Below are positions 24,494 through 37,712 of a stretch of 64,000 nucleotides of DNA, in pieces. A model generated the notes under the pieces. The model had not been told where the DNA came from. It saw only the letters and a list, made by a program, of their open reading frames with translations, and did not search any database. The stretch is from Thunnus maccoyii (taxonomy: Eukaryota; Chordata; Actinopteri; Scombriformes; Scombridae), in NCBI RefSeq assembly GCF_910596095.1, contig NC_056538.1, positions 32,731,094 through 32,795,093 on the forward strand, read 5' to 3'. Made by a program: the position numbers and the translations under genes. The first letter of the stretch is position 1. The number at the start of each line of letters is the position of its first letter.

Positions 24494-24958
24494 TTTAGTG
24501 ATGCATAAATCTGCACTTAGTAAACATCATGATGTTATAACTCAGCTAAACTTGAACTTACGAACAGCTACTGCAGCCGCCTCCAGAGGAGAGAAAACAG
24601 CTTGAAACAGTCAGTTTGTTGCAAATGTGACTAAAACTGAAATTATCCCAGTTTAGATTACATGAATCAGATTGCGTAACCTGGTTTGACCATGCTGCAG
24701 GTCTCGCTCTCTCTGTGATCTCACAGTAACTCACTCTGCTGCACAGCTCTGGCCTGCAATGAGAGCAGGCTGCTGCTTCATTGTTTCTGTGAAGACAAAG
24801 GTGGACAAACATTACATCTCGACCCAATACGAAACAAAATAAACTACAGAAAGTACCGATCCTGATAATCGGTTTCTAATTCAGTCATTCTGGATTATAA
24901 CGCCATGCTGTTTTAGTTGTTATAGTGAGTCATAGTCTCTCATTTTCATTGCTACATA
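24494..24958. repeat. Inverted duplication, arm 2
   Basis: Reverse complement of 12175-12718, lacking about 80 bp. ORFs here have no recognisable domains. 24959-25690 is AT-rich with no assignable feature. Confidence 0.9.
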
Positions 24959-25689
24959 AAACAATATGAAAAAAAAACAAACAGATATTGACCAGCTTTA
25001 TTTTAACATGTTTGGTTTGGACATTTAATAAGGTAGCCATGTTGTTGAAAGTAAATCCGAAAGAATAATATGATGTAAAAACAAGAACATTTATTTTCCC
25101 TTTTATGACAATAGTGCACTGACCACAAATACAGCATTCATTTTTACCTCCGTTATGTTTAGTGTCGGGTATCAAATGTGTCCGTAACTAAAACCAAAAT
25201 CTGATATCAAGAGTCTGGTTGAACTCTTGTTAGCCTTCTTATTTGCTCTTTATTCAGATATAAATGTAGACTGTATTTTATTTAGACAAAGATCTTGTTC
25301 CGCAGCTGGTTTAAAGGTAAAGTTATAAAAGGTAGTTTAATATAATTCTTGATGTAAATCAAAATGTTGTAATATGTTGACGAATTTCTTGTTCAGGTGT
25401 TTCTGTTTAACATTTAACATTTTAGAACTTTAGTTTTGTAGAAAAATGTTTGTATTTCTTAAATGACCCATATTCTGCACATTTTTTTGATAAAACATTT
25501 CTCATTTCTAATAAGCGTATTAGTGAACTGCTACTAAATTGATATCTGCAATACAGAGTGGCCTCATTTCTGATACAATGTTAGAGTGCACCAAAAGCTG
25601 TTGAATCATTGTTTTGAGGGGAACTGAAATGGCCATTAGCACTTTATTGTATTCTCTAATTGAGCAGTAAATTCATCACAAAAAGTTCC

Positions 25690-26660
25690 AAAAAAAAAAC
25701 AACAATTTGCCACCAGTCAGAATGCACCTGTTATTCCACAGGGGTTTATTATGTGCTGTGAAATTATGCTTAAGTGCCAATAAAGGAGAACTTGCTGGTG
25801 GAAATCTGATAGTTTCACAGGCAGTTTGTATAAATCACAATCATATCGTACCTCCCATCTTTTTTGCAAAATTGCATCAGGCATGTTAAACCAAAAGGAG
25901 TTTTTGTGCAGAATAAATTAATTCAGCCATTTCAGTTTTATTATTCGAGTCATTTTGTCTGAAATTTCTAGTGAAAAAGACCCTCCTGCATATAGTTGTG
26001 TCCCTTTGTAGCCAAAAATTCAAAATTGTTTTACATTCATCAATATTTTTATGAACGTTTTCTTTCGCTCTTATTTCCTTATTCCCAGTGATAGTGATAC
26101 CTAAGTATTTGACTTCCTCTATAACCTTTATTTTACAAATTGAGTGTGATGGTTGATTATTTAAAGCAAGTATTTCACATTTGTCAGTGTTTAATTTCAA
26201 ACCTGCTTCTTTATAGAACTGATTGATGGAATCCAGCACTGTGGAAATGTATCTTTCATCTTTTAAAAATAACGTGGTGTCATCTGCAAATTGACATATT
26301 ATAATGTGTCTTCCCATGTTTATACCTTCAGTACCATTATTCTCAATCATAATAGACAATAATCCAGCAGCTATTATATATATAAATAATAAAGGAGAGC
26401 TGTTGCAACATCCCTCCAGACTTTAATTCTTGAGCAGGTACCATGTTCCAAAGCTAAACAACTGTTAATATCATTGTATACCATACCAATTAGATTTATA
26501 AGTTTCTGCCCAAAACCAAAATAATTGAATGTTTTCTAATTTGAAAGGATGTTCCACCAAAGGCTTTATAAAAATCCAGAAATAAAATGAAACCACTTTC
26601 TAAAAATGTATGACTGTAATTATGTTATTATGGATAGATCTTCCACCGAGGAAAGTCGGA
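25690..26660 (-). pseudogene. L1-like LINE reverse transcriptase relic
   Basis: On the minus strand, from high to low coordinates: a LDFYKAF-like block near 26570, FGFGQKF-like text, then an open stretch 26359-25886 with the RT catalytic box FADDTTLFLKD, GLKLNTDKCEIL and VKYLGITITGNKE. Below 25886 another frame continues with KLPVKLSDFHQQVLLYWHL. This order fits the RT domain and the region after it in L1-like LINEs. Frame changes and stops break it, and neither end is intact. It encoded a retrotransposon polymerase and is now inactive. Confidence 0.85.
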
Positions 26661-27280
26661 TTGTTTTGAGGAAGTAGAGGTTACTTTGCAAACGAAGCAT
26701 TTGGGGCAGGTTGAAGCCCTGACTTTTGTCGTGCAGGCATCATTTTTACATATGTTTAACATCCGACATTTTAAAAAGGATATAAATAACAGAAATCATA
26801 AATCACATTAAGGAAGTATAACATAGTTTGGTTATAAATGAGAGAGAAAGTCATTGTTTGTTTGACAAAATTGTGAATTTCCATATGTCAGTTGTTAATT
26901 TCTGTCTGTGTATTTGCTGCCTCTTTGATGTTTTAGTTTGCATATTTTCCTGTGTAGGGTACTAGTAACTCACTAGCTTATGAATATAAAAAGATATATA
27001 GATATAAAAATGGTTGTGGTTGCGGTGTGATGTGGGAGGAAGCCAAAATGCTTATCTCTAACATTCAGTAAGTGCGTCACTGCTAATCAGAACATCTGTT
27101 GGTCCCTAAAATAGTCAGTGTTGGTTTCAGTTTGATGGGAAAAGTATATTTTTGGCATCATGTCCCCCTCAGAACAACACAGTTTAGATGTTTTTCTGTT
27201 TACTCAACCATGTAAATCACCGTCCCTCAGAAGACTGCATGAACGCAGCCCTGCAGTACTTTTAGTTTAGTTTCGTTTCA
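26661..27280. other. No gene recognised
   Basis: AT-rich sequence, with no ends or domains that I can identify. Confidence 0.4.
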
Positions 27281-27284
27281 GAAA

Positions 27285-27625
27285 TGGACTGAGTGGAGCA
27301 GGTGGTCGGCAGGCAGGGTCAAATGCAGAATATTTATTAAATAACTCAAAAGACTGAAACACAGGAACAATGTAAACTGATCAGACTATGACTCAACAAA
27401 ATCTGAACTGAAAACTGGACTTAAATACACAAGTGATGATTACAAACTGAACACAGGTGAACGAAAGAAGACACAGGTGAAACACATGAGGTAATCAACA
27501 AAGGTGAGAGGAAGTAAAATGTAACAAAACACAAGGAGAAAACATTTCCATTATTATTCAAAATAAAACTGTAACTAAACTAAAAATCCAAACACAAACA
27601 GAAAGTCCTGGCAGGATGTGACAGA
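27285..27625 (-). mobile_element. Diverged solo-LTR-like fragment
   Basis: Read on the minus strand it begins TGTCACATCCTGCCAGGACT, as does the better copy at 30983-31526, and has an AATAAATATTCTGC poly(A)-signal region toward its far end. The far terminus (TGACA) is not visible. Confidence 0.55.
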
Positions 27626-29344
27626 CTCAAGTAAAATTATGACTTCATGTTGTATAATAACTAAAATAAAATGTTCATATTGTCTTGCCTTCCATCTGTC
27701 TAAACGTGGTTGACCCGTTATCAGCTAGAACCTGATTGGCTGCTGTGAACAATGAGTCATTGGCTGATGAGCCACACAGAGAGGAAGTCTATGTTTGACT
27801 GAAGTCTTTGTTTTGAATGACCAGAGAATGTTTTAATGAAGTGTTTTACTAAATAACTGCTTACAAGAAATCAAATGCTTTTGCTCAAAGCCCAAAAAGA
27901 AAATCAGAAACCAGTTTAAGGAGCGACGTAAGTGGAAACTCCCAAGAATAAAGAGGAGGAAGAGGAAGAGGTGGCAGCGGTGACAGAGTCCTCGGGGTTT
28001 TCAGGCGGGAAAGTAAAGCCAGATCAGAAATAACATTCCTTTTCAAAGAGATGATTATCTGCTAGAGTAAGATGATATCTGAGCTAAATGACTGTGGAGA
28101 ACAATGTCCCAACATACAACAATTAAGCCAGCAGGGAAGGACTGTGTTGAGGAAACAGGAAGTTGTAGTTTGGTGCTGAGGAGAGTAAAGGTGGAAGTAT
28201 ATTTTAAACAAAGCAAGGCCACCACAGAAAGAGACTCACTAGTGAAGAAAGTGGAATAATATAATGATGGATGTAGACGTTGATTTCAGTTGAGCCGGTT
28301 TGAAGCTCAGAGTTACAGCTTAGTTGGCACCATCGTTTCCTTTTGGAGCCAAGACTATAAATAAATAACTCCAAATAAGGAGCGCGGAGTGTTGTCTTTC
28401 ATTCTCTGGAAACAAAGCCCAAGAGGATGTCTTCAAATTCAAAGATATCCAGTTTACTGTAATAGAGGACTTATTCACATTTTCACATTTGAGAAGCTGG
28501 AATCCAAAAATGAGGACAAAATGACTCAAACAGACTACCAAAATAGTCGGCTTAGCTACTTTAGCTAAATTGAGCTCATGGGACAGCTATCATAATCAAG
28601 TAACATTAAACTTAGTGAAATATTGTGATAATATCGCAAGTATGACTACTATAAATAATTGATCAAACCCCTTAAATGTGTCTCACGATCAATAGAAAAT
28701 GAATAGAAATACCTATCAGACAATGAAAAATAAGTGATTTTTATCAACAAGAAGAGAAAGAGGAACCTGTGATTGTGTTTCATATCGTGGGTTTGATACG
28801 TGATAAAGGTCTTTGCATTATTAATAAACATAACGTAGACAGCGTGGGGGAATATTTTACTTTCTTGGCACATTTCTACTTCTGAAATTGAACCTATGTC
28901 CTTGACTGTGAAAACGTGGCACCTTGAAGGCTTTTACCAGAAATGCTCCACCAGTTGCACAATGAACAGGTATGTGTGTTTGTTTGTTTGTGTGTCTACA
29001 GGTGACACGGGGAATACCTGTCACTATCATAATACTGAAAGCGAATGGGCGTAGCTGTTGGTGAGTCACAAACTTCACTATTATCAGGTGGCGTACACAC
29101 TAAATCACTCAACTCAACACGGTTTCCTGTGCAGCTGGAGATTTAGAAACAAACTGGGCTGCTGTGGAAATCCCTAAGACGTGGTTCAGCTCAGGTCGGC
29201 TCACTTGATATTGTTACTGCTCCTATCAGACAAATGACGTCCTTCAACTGGTAACGTCACTAAGATACAGCCCTCATTTATCAAGCTGCAGCCAGACACA
29301 CCTTTAAAGTCAGTCTGTGTTTGTAGACTCTTTCAGATTAGTCT
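27626..29344. other. No gene recognised
   Basis: A part (28260-28510) is shared with 54650-54790 and with the TAGAGCTGCAAC repeat family (GAAGCTGGAATC), so it is old repeat. The rest is unassigned. Confidence 0.4.
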
Positions 29345-29495
29345 GATGACTAATTTTGTCCCCCATCACTTCTATTGTAAGTGCATTATGAAGGGATCTT
29401 CTAATGGTCAGTATGAACAGAAGGAATGATTACAGCAAGAAAAACAGCTTTAATGCTCATTTGGGCTCCTGAAAACTGTGAACCCGTCCTTTAAA
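29345..29495. repeat. Foldback repeat family, copy 5 (end fragment)
   Basis: Matches the last part of the family from TCCCCCATCACTT to GAACCCGTCCTTTAA. Confidence 0.75.
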
Positions 29496-29569
29496 GTACA
29501 TATGAATAAGTAGAAGAAGCTAAGATTTAACAACACAAGTTCTAGATTTTGTGTGAAACCAGCAGTCTG

Positions 29570-29700
29570 TTGGCTGTTGTTTGGTCCAAACTGAAATATC
29601 TCACCAACTATTTGATGGATTTCCATGAAGTTTTGTGCAGAGGTTGAGATGTTTTGTTTTTTAGTGGAATATCTTGAGAACTATTGGATCAATTGCATTG
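29570..29700. repeat. Dispersed repeat (TTGGTCCAAACTGAAATATC type)
   Basis: Its first block, in reverse complement, is also the sequence interrupted by the solo LTR at 30983. 29700-30765 has no gene that I can assign; its ORFs lack known domains. Confidence 0.55.
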
Positions 29701-30764
29701 AAATATGCACCAGATATTTATTTTATTTATTTATCTATGCAGGGTACGTTGGCTGAGCATATTTGCTCTTTTACAGCAACACCCTGTTAACAGAGGAGGG
29801 ACAGACTGGAAATACATGATAACAACGACAAACAGGATGACAAAATTGTAGATGGACTGATAACGAGTCTATTTATGAAAGTTACTGACTTCTTGTGTAC
29901 AGATGCAAAGTTTGGCTTGACTGTGGCAGCAGAGGAAAGTTCAGGATGTAATAAGGGTTCATCATATAGAGACCATTTATATCTACCAAATGTATTTTAC
30001 ATTCTGACCACTAGTTGTTGAGTTTTGCTTTGGTCCAAAGTGTTGGAAAGTCCTGACCAGCCAGAATTGCCATCTTTGGCAAAGAAACAAACAGCTTCAA
30101 GGTAACTTCTCGCTTCTCTCAGTCTTCCTTGTGATCTCAGATATGACATTGCAGGTTAATAGGTTTTATATCATATCATTCATCCAGTTGCTGGTCTCTC
30201 AGCTTCTTCTCTCCTCTGTTGGGCAGGAATTTTCTGTCTCATTACCAGCCTGTCTAGACACAGTGGGATGTTCCTCCTTCACTCCGTCTCTCTCTCCTGT
30301 TGGAGGCTGGACTGCAAAGCGTCACCTCTCATTTGTCTCTAGAAACAATGGCACAGTTATATAACGGCATTCCTCACATATTTTCACAAAAAAAATTGGT
30401 TTTAACGAGACACATTTTCAGCCTTTTTGTCCGCAGACAGGAGGTTGGTCTGTTCAGCACAGTCACACTGGGAGCTGACCAGTACAACCAGTCCTGTGTA
30501 ACACTTATTAAACCTGAGAGGGTGTTCATCACAGAGCTCTCTAACCTGAATATCTGGGGATTAAACCTAACCTGAGCCAAAGGGAAAGTCCCAACATTCA
30601 CACTTTGGGTATTTGCTAGTACTCAAACGCCTACTTACTTGACAGATTTCTGGTTAGGGGACATGCTTGAATAATGAGGCCACATAGATGACAGTTGACA
30701 AGGTTAAAAGTGTACAGCTGCTCTGTGAGGCTCTTCTCATGGTATTTATCATGGTCAACATATT

Positions 30765-31600
30765 AGTTTAACATGTTAGCATGCTAACATTTGCTAATTA
30801 GCAACTGAAGCTGACAGGAATGTCATTAGTTTTGGTCATAAACCAAAGAACTGGACAAATTCTAACCTGATGGTGGTTCTTGATGAAAAAGTCACCAAAG
30901 GAGGATCACTAAAGTTATTACAATTCATCCTGAGGGGAACATAAATGTCTGCATGAAATGACAATCCATCCAATAGTTGTTGTGTCACGATGAGTAGCAG
31001 GAATGGACCCAAACGCAGAGACCGAAGGCGAAGCAGGTCTGAAGAAAACTCTTTATTTGGAGCGAGCAGCAAAAACAAAAGCTGACGGAACAGGAAGTTC
31101 GGGCAGACATCTAAAGAGAACAAACGATCCAACAAAGACTGAACAGAAAACCGGGAATTAAAAACTAACGAGGAGTTGAGGTGCAGGTGGGGAGCTGGGT
31201 GGAGAACTCAGGGGAGGGGAGTGAGGTGATGAAACAGGGGGAACACAGGGATCAGGGCAGGGCCGACGAGGCTAACACAGGGCAGGTGTGGAGAGAAAAA
31301 AAACCGGGTCAGGGAGGGGTAACGCAAAGCAAAATGAAAACCAAAACCTAGAGAAAACACAAACTCTCAATACAATCGTCCAAGAATAACCATGATGACA
31401 ACACCCTAAGCTAATCAGCAAAGGCAGTCCTCTAAACCAACCACCCAAACAGAGGTGTAACACAGGAAACCCCAACGAACACAAAGAGTCCAGAGAGCAA
31501 ACAGAAAGTCCAGGCAGGATGTGACATGTTGAGATATTTCAGTCTGGACCAAAGCGTCGGATCATCCAACAGACCCACGCTGCCGTCCACCGAGCCGAGC
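30765..31600. repeat. Dispersed repeat split by an LTR insertion
   Basis: 30765-30982 and 31532-31600 are halves of the repeat whose landmarks are GGTCATAAACCAAAG and TTGAGATATTTCAGTCTGGA. Joining the halves and removing one TGTTG restores the usual order AATAGTTGTTGAGATATTTC. Confidence 0.75.
30983..31526 (-). mobile_element. Solo LTR of a retrotransposon
   Basis: 544 bp with TGTCAC...GTGACA ends (TG...CA) and a 5-bp target duplication TGTTG (30978-30982 and 31527-31531). On the minus strand an AATAAAGAGTTTTCTTC signal lies about 85 bp before the end, as in an LTR R/U5 region. There is no internal coding sequence. Superfamily is not certain; a Ty3/gypsy-type LTR is the likely guess. Confidence 0.8.
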
Positions 31601-33590
31601 TGCGTTCAACTGAGAGACATTCTGTAGGTGTACGATACATAAAAGTAGCATAAAAGCTTTTTCTGTAAAGTCACATATTTCACTGCTTATAGTTTAGTGC
31701 ATTCTTATCAGTCTAAGGACAGATTTTTGATATTAAGTGATGGTTCTGTTTAAAAATGAGTGATGATTTTCATGCTGAGTTCAACATATCATAAGCTTCA
31801 CCTTCTTTAAAAAGCCCAGAGACTGCGTATTTTATTAATCGTGTATGTTGTGTTAATTCACACTACATGTTTCAATCCTACGACCTCTGATCACTGTGAG
31901 CTCAGGCTGAACATTTGATTGAGCAGAACCCTCAAACAGTTTTTCTTCCTCTTCTTCTTCTTCTTCTTCTTCATATGGATTTCCAGCAGACTAGATGTCT
32001 TGCGGCACATTTCTGCCTCTCACAGGGGGACCGCCCGAGTTTGTTCATTGACTAAAATAATCCAATAAAGTTCTACTGAAACAAGAAGCCACATTCTTTG
32101 TCAACAAACAAAAACACATTGTTGTCAACAAAAAGAGGAAGGCAGTTTTAATTTTAGCCATTTTAATTTGTACAGAAACCACCTCAGAGCCAGGGCTTCT
32201 TCTCAGTTCTCTATTTTGTGCCTCCTTATCTCCTCTCTTCTCCGTCCTCCTGCCTGTGACCTGGAAATCAATCTCAGCGCATCATGTTTAAGGATGTCTC
32301 ATTTCCTAAAATGCATCTCGAAGAGAGAGGAGCGAGGAGAGAGGAGGCTTGCTGGAGGAGCTATAAGCGAGGATACACACGTGTATCCTTTGCGGAAGTT
32401 TTTCGACACCCGTGATGTATAGAAGAGGCGTGACACACAGCTGGAATATACAAACCATTTGTAGCGTTAAATAAAATATAACACTGTATGACATCAGTAC
32501 ATTCTTGCCATATTATGGCATGCCATGTGTCTCCTCCTCGCCTCCTCCGCTTGCATCTGAACCTGGTCTCCATAGATTCTGTCCACGCAAGGCGCTCTCT
32601 GATCTGCGCCATGTTTGTTATTGTTTACTTCTGTACTCGCACAGGTAACTTTATACCGACCAAAATTTTTGACAGGCCAGAAATCCAGCTGATCATCTGA
32701 GAGCCAGATCGCTGATCGTTTCAGGTGATGACGTCGTGACCAAAAACTGCACGTGAAACGACGACCAGTCTGATAGAAATTCAGCCCCATTCTACAATTA
32801 GTCCGAGGCGACCAACTCAGGATTAAAATCTGGCTAATCTGCAGTGTCTGCCTGGTTTCAGCTGTTCAGTCTCACCCCAGCAAAAAGCAGATACTCTGCA
32901 GCTTGAGCCAGTCTTGTGAGGCAGCATCATCTTAATGCCACGGCCCGCTCAGTAGTCCGCTGTCATCCCTATTTACCTAGCTCCACTAGTTTCATAAATA
33001 GTTACTAGTTATAGTAGAAAACCCTCCATACATTGTCTGATCTATTGCGTCTTTAAACTGTCCTTGAATCCTGCTCTCACCCGAGCAAAGAGCAGATACT
33101 TGGCGACAAGTCTGGACTTGGACTGGTGTCAAACAGTAGAGCTAATACTTCTGCTCCGAAGAAGTATATAAGCATAAGCGTGCGTCAAGCATGCCTTCGT
33201 CGTTCTGTGTGCCAACACTCAGCTGTCTTCCTCGTTGTTTGAAAACTCTGGCCAGTTAGTCTGAAGCTTTGTTGACAGAAAGCAGTTTCAGGATGAGTCT
33301 GGTGCATCATAAAGGACCGAAAGTCAACAAAATGACGTCAGACTGCCTTTAAGAAGCTCTGACACTGGACTGACTAATCTTTAATTAGCTGCCTTACCAG
33401 AAATATTTCAGTTTGAGGAATTAAGTGTCTGATTTTTTTTTACTATTGGTTGTTGTTCTCTATGCGTCCATTAATATCCATCAATGAACCCTGAGCCATT
33501 CATCTTGTTACTGTCACCTGTATTTTAATATTTTAGTAGCACTCTCTGCAGTCTTCTCTGTCTACTTACAGTTTTTTATCATGTTGTATT
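31600..33590. other. No gene recognised
   Basis: A (TTC)n tract lies at about 31945-31972. A GC-richer patch at 32490-32790 has a minus-strand ORF (MAQIRERLAWTESMETRF) preceded by an ACAAACATGGCG start context; no domain is recognised. Confidence 0.35.
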
Positions 33591-33605
33591 ATATCACACC
33601 TCCGT

Positions 33606-33645
33606 CCTGTCCTGTTCTGTTCTGTTCTGCTCTGCTCTGTTCTGT
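33606..33645. repeat. (CTGTT/CTGCT)n pentamer tract
   Basis: Eight or so TTCTG/CTCTG units, with a (CA)n tract following at 33756-33779. Nothing else assignable to 34540. Confidence 0.85.
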
Positions 33646-34539
33646 GTCAGAGCCAGTAGGCGGTGGAGGGAGTTGGGAGGGGGTCAAAGTTCACTCAGCC
33701 AGGAAAACTTCATTCATTTCCTGCTGGATGTCTGCCAACACAGCCTCTCCCGCATGCACACACACACACACACACACACTCTGACATGCTTTCGGTTTCA
33801 TTGGTTGTGGCAGTCGGGACAAAAGCTCAGCGAGGCTGAACAGCAGAGCAGAGCTGCGGCTGCGATTCATAAATCCATCAACACTGATCACCTGTCAATC
33901 AATCAGAGTGGGAGGGGCTCTAGTTTTTATCTGGGGGTAACCTGGTTTCAGACCTTTGAATCTCGGCCCATATCTCTAATCTTTTTCTCTGCAATTGATA
34001 TTCACCTTTTTATGAAATGTAACCACAATCTTTCTCTAACTTTAGCCAAATGTTTTAGTCGCCCAACCTTAACCATAGTTTATTTAACATCCCGTAACAA
34101 TACTGCAGTTGCCATGTGTGCAAATATTGTAGAAAGCAAGAATTTTCAATATTGACACTGAACATAATCTGCACAGTTACGTAATATTGACATCCGGGGC
34201 TCGGTGTTTCCACAGAGACTGAGACTGTTCAACAGCAGATCCAGTTTTTAATCATGGAAACTACTTCCTTTCAAACGCTGGAGGCTACTGGTATCCCTTT
34301 TCAGCACATGTGCACCATCATGAACTGTCAGCATCTATTTTCAAGATAAGAACATTATACAACTATTTATAAGAACATGTGTTCCTGTTTTACTGCTAAC
34401 TGGGTCCAAAGTATCTGAGTGTATTTTTATCAAACTGCTGCCATGAAATAAAACAGTGATCCAGCTTTTGTTACCATGTGTAATGTTGCGTGTTATGACC
34501 GGATAAAACTGTCTAATCACAGCCGAGAACCGGAGATAA

Positions 34540-34773
34540 CTGCAATTAAGGATTAGTTTCATTATTGATTAATCTGTCAGTTATTTTCTAGATTAATTGA
34601 TAAGTTGTTTGGTCTATAAAATGTCAGAAAATGGTGAAAAATGTGGATCAGTGTTTCCCAAAGCCCAAAATCACATCCTTGTTTTATCCACAACACAAAG
34701 ATATTCAGTTTTCTGTCATAGAGGACTAAAGACCCCAGAAAATATTCACATTTAAGAAGCTGGAATCAGAGAA
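34540..34773. mobile_element. TAGAGCTGCAAC-family element, fragment
   Basis: It carries the family landmarks TTTTATAGACC (reversed), GAAAATATTCACATTTAAGA and GCTGGAATCAGAGAA, but lacks one end. See 61261-61575 for a copy with both ends. Confidence 0.7.
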
Positions 34774-34784
34774 TTTAGAAATAA

Positions 34785-35470
34785 TAATAACTTTATTTAT
34801 ATAACACCTTTTTAAAAACAAAGTTTACAAAGTGCTTTGACAGACAAAGCTAAAGCAGTACAATACAAAGACATGAGACAGAAAACAATAACAGATCTGA
34901 CCTTAAAAAGATGGCGGCCGAAGGCAAAGAAAGACAATAAAGAGATGATAAAAAGTTTAAAAGACAGATGATCTAAAGACAACATTACATAAAAGCAGGT
35001 CTGTAAAAATGGGTTTTAAGAGGTGATTTAAAAGAAGTTACTGATTCTGCAGCCTTATCTCCTCAGGCGGGTCGTTCCAAAGTCGAGGGGTCCTGATGGA
35101 AAAAGCACGGTCACCTTTAGATTTAAGCCTCGAACAGCCAGAAGGGCCCAACCTGAGGATCTAAGGCTGCGGGCTGGCTCGTACGGGGTCAGCATATCTG
35201 TTATGTAGCTTGGAGCTTCAGACCCAGACGTGCTTTAAAAGTGATCAGTAAAAATCTTAAAATCAATTCTAAAACGAACAGGGAGCCGATGGAGAGAAGC
35301 CAGAATCGGGGTGATGTGATGTCGTCTGTTAAAACCAGTAAGAAGCCGAGCTGCTGCCTTCTGAACTAGTTTGAGGTGGAACAGGGATTTTTTTGTGTTA
35401 TACCGGAGAGGAAGGAGTTGCAGTAATCTAATCTAGAGAAAATTAAAGCGTGGATGATTTTTTCAAGGTA
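34785..35470 (-). repeat. LINE-tail-like interspersed repeat
   Basis: It starts at an (AATA)n tract, then ACTTTATTTATATAACACC. Contains AACAGGGAGCCGATGGAGAG and GAGTTGCAGTAATCTAATC, phrases common in fish retroposon copies. The minus orientation is inferred from the terminal microsatellite. No RT motif is seen. Confidence 0.55.
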
Positions 35471-37179
35471 GGAATGGTGGAGCATTGTCTGGAAATGGTT
35501 CTGATTTGGGGGAAGCAGGACTGGACAACTTTGTTAATGTGTGGTTTGAAACCTGAATCGAACAGTACTCTCATAAAAAAAAAAAAAAAACTCAAAATGA
35601 TTGAATTGATTATCAAAATATTTTGTGATTCATTTACAACAAGGAGTATACATTTACCTGTACATTATTATGTACCCACAAGTTTTTACATATGTGCAAA
35701 ATATATGTAATATGGAAGTTATAGAGGAAAAAAGAGTGAGGTAGAAGTGAGAGTGAGGGCAGTGCAAAGGTAACAGTTTTTAAATAACATAAACATTAAA
35801 ATCTTGTTTTATGTCAAAGTGATATTAGGCTGTGATTATGGTTTTGCACGTAAATGCATCTGCACGTCTATGAAGAGAAGGGTATTACGAGTAACTGTGG
35901 GTTTGAAACAGAGAAGAATAACATGTAAACATCACACTAAATGTCTGCAAAAGCATTTTTTTTTTTATAAAAAAGGCAGCATTCAGAAGTGTCAGCTGTA
36001 AAGATGAATATAAATATTTCAGATTTTCTTGGAAGTTTTTACAAACTTTCTTTAAAATCCAGAATAATTGTATGCTGTAACCTGATCAGAGTATTCCTGG
36101 TTATATCATAGTTAATATGAGACTGTGTGGACAGGAAGAAGGAGAAGATGAAACTGAAGCAGAACTGTTTTCTGTTTACTATTCTGTTCTGTGTTTGTTC
36201 TTGTCTTTCCTGCAGATCTGTGTCAAAACTTAATCTGTCATCTGCGTTGACGCCCACAATGTCGCCTGTCGCGCCACCACATACCCGACGTGCCTGCACT
36301 TTCATTTTCAGATCTGCAGAAGCCATAATTGAAAGAACCTGAAAGGGGTGTGAATTCTAAGAAACGAGATCGAAAGGAGCAAACAGACGGACGCCATGAT
36401 GGATGAGTGACAGGAAGTAAACAGAGACAGACGGAGTGAGTTCACGTTAGCTGACTGAAATCAACACGTTTTTACATATTTTTAACTTTCCATACTTCAT
36501 TACAAATACAAACTCAATAGTTTATTTCAGAGAAAGTCAATTTATTTGACAAACTCAAGGTTTAGTATGAATAATGTCACAGTGCACCATTACATAATAA
36601 CACATTTTATTACATTTTCCCCCAAAAAACATACAAAACACAGCGTTACAGGACTGGTTCATAAAAGAAAAAAGGAAGCATTTACATAATAAGAGACACA
36701 ATATAGTGAAATAAAATTCTTGGTACATGGATTCAGTTCATGACCAGTGTTCCCAGTTCAGTCATTTGTTGTTTGTGGGCATGCGTGATGACATCAGCTC
36801 GTCTGCAAGTTAGAAAAAAAACGTAACAAACGAAGCGTTCAGAGCAGAATGAATTTTGACTTGTAGGCAGCATTTCTACATACGTTCACTTCAAACTTTG
36901 ACCTTGTTTAACATCCAACAACATAACAGTATATAAATGACTGAAAAAAAAGCATTATATGATCCATTTAAGCTAACTGCTACAAAGCTAACATCAAGCT
37001 AGCAGAGTCACAGATAACCGGGCATGCTCAACAAATTAATTAATCACACAAATTACAACCAATCAATATCATCTCCAAAGCATTAGCTGTGGTACTCCGG
37101 AGCTCGACTCAACATACAGAGTACATACAATATACTTTTACCTACAAAAACAAACTTACTATGATATTATAACTGAGCT
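35471..37179. other. No gene recognised
   Basis: A short minus-strand ORF at about 36326-36260 (MASADLKMKVQARR followed by GTATGT) could be a first exon, but I found no partner. The rest is AT-rich. Confidence 0.3.
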
Positions 37180-37712
37180 TAGAGCTGCAATGATTAATCA
37201 ATTAGTTGTCAGCTATTAAATTAATCACCAACTACTTTGATAATCGGTTAATTGTTTTGAGTCATTTTTTAATTCAATTCAATTCAATTCAATTTTATTT
37301 AAAGTGCAGAATCACCATGCAGCATGGTCCCAACACACTTTACAGTTAAAAGGACAACATACAGCAATCAATTTACAATAATAACAATTAAAAGTGAAAC
37401 AACAACATTAAAAACATAAATGTTAAATTGATGTTAAAAGGTGATGGGCCCGACAAGTTGTAGTGAATGCACTTCACACTTAAAAAGAGTTAAGAAGAAA
37501 CTTTCCAAATTCTCTGATTCCAGCTTCTTTAATGTGAATATTTTCTGGTTTCTTTAGTTTCTATGACAGTAAACTGAATATCTTTGTGTTGTGGACAAAA
37601 CAAGACATTTAAGGACGTCATGTTGGACTTTAGGAAACACTGATCCACATTTTTGAACATTTTCTGACATTTTATAGACCAAACAACTAATCGATTAATC
37701 AAGAAATAATTG
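37180..37712. mobile_element. TAGAGCTGCAAC-family element with LINE-tail insertion
   Basis: Starts TAGAGCTGCAATGATTAATC and runs to about 37712 (GATTAATCAAGAAATAATTG). Between about 37271 and 37490 it is interrupted by a (TTCAA)n run plus a retroposon-tail-like sequence (TTTTATTTAAAGTGCAG, CACACTTTACAG). Confidence 0.75.

Noticed and set aside
24558-24827. 89-codon ORF on the minus strand
   Set aside because: It lies in arm 2 of the inverted duplication and I did not find the same frame kept open in arm 1.
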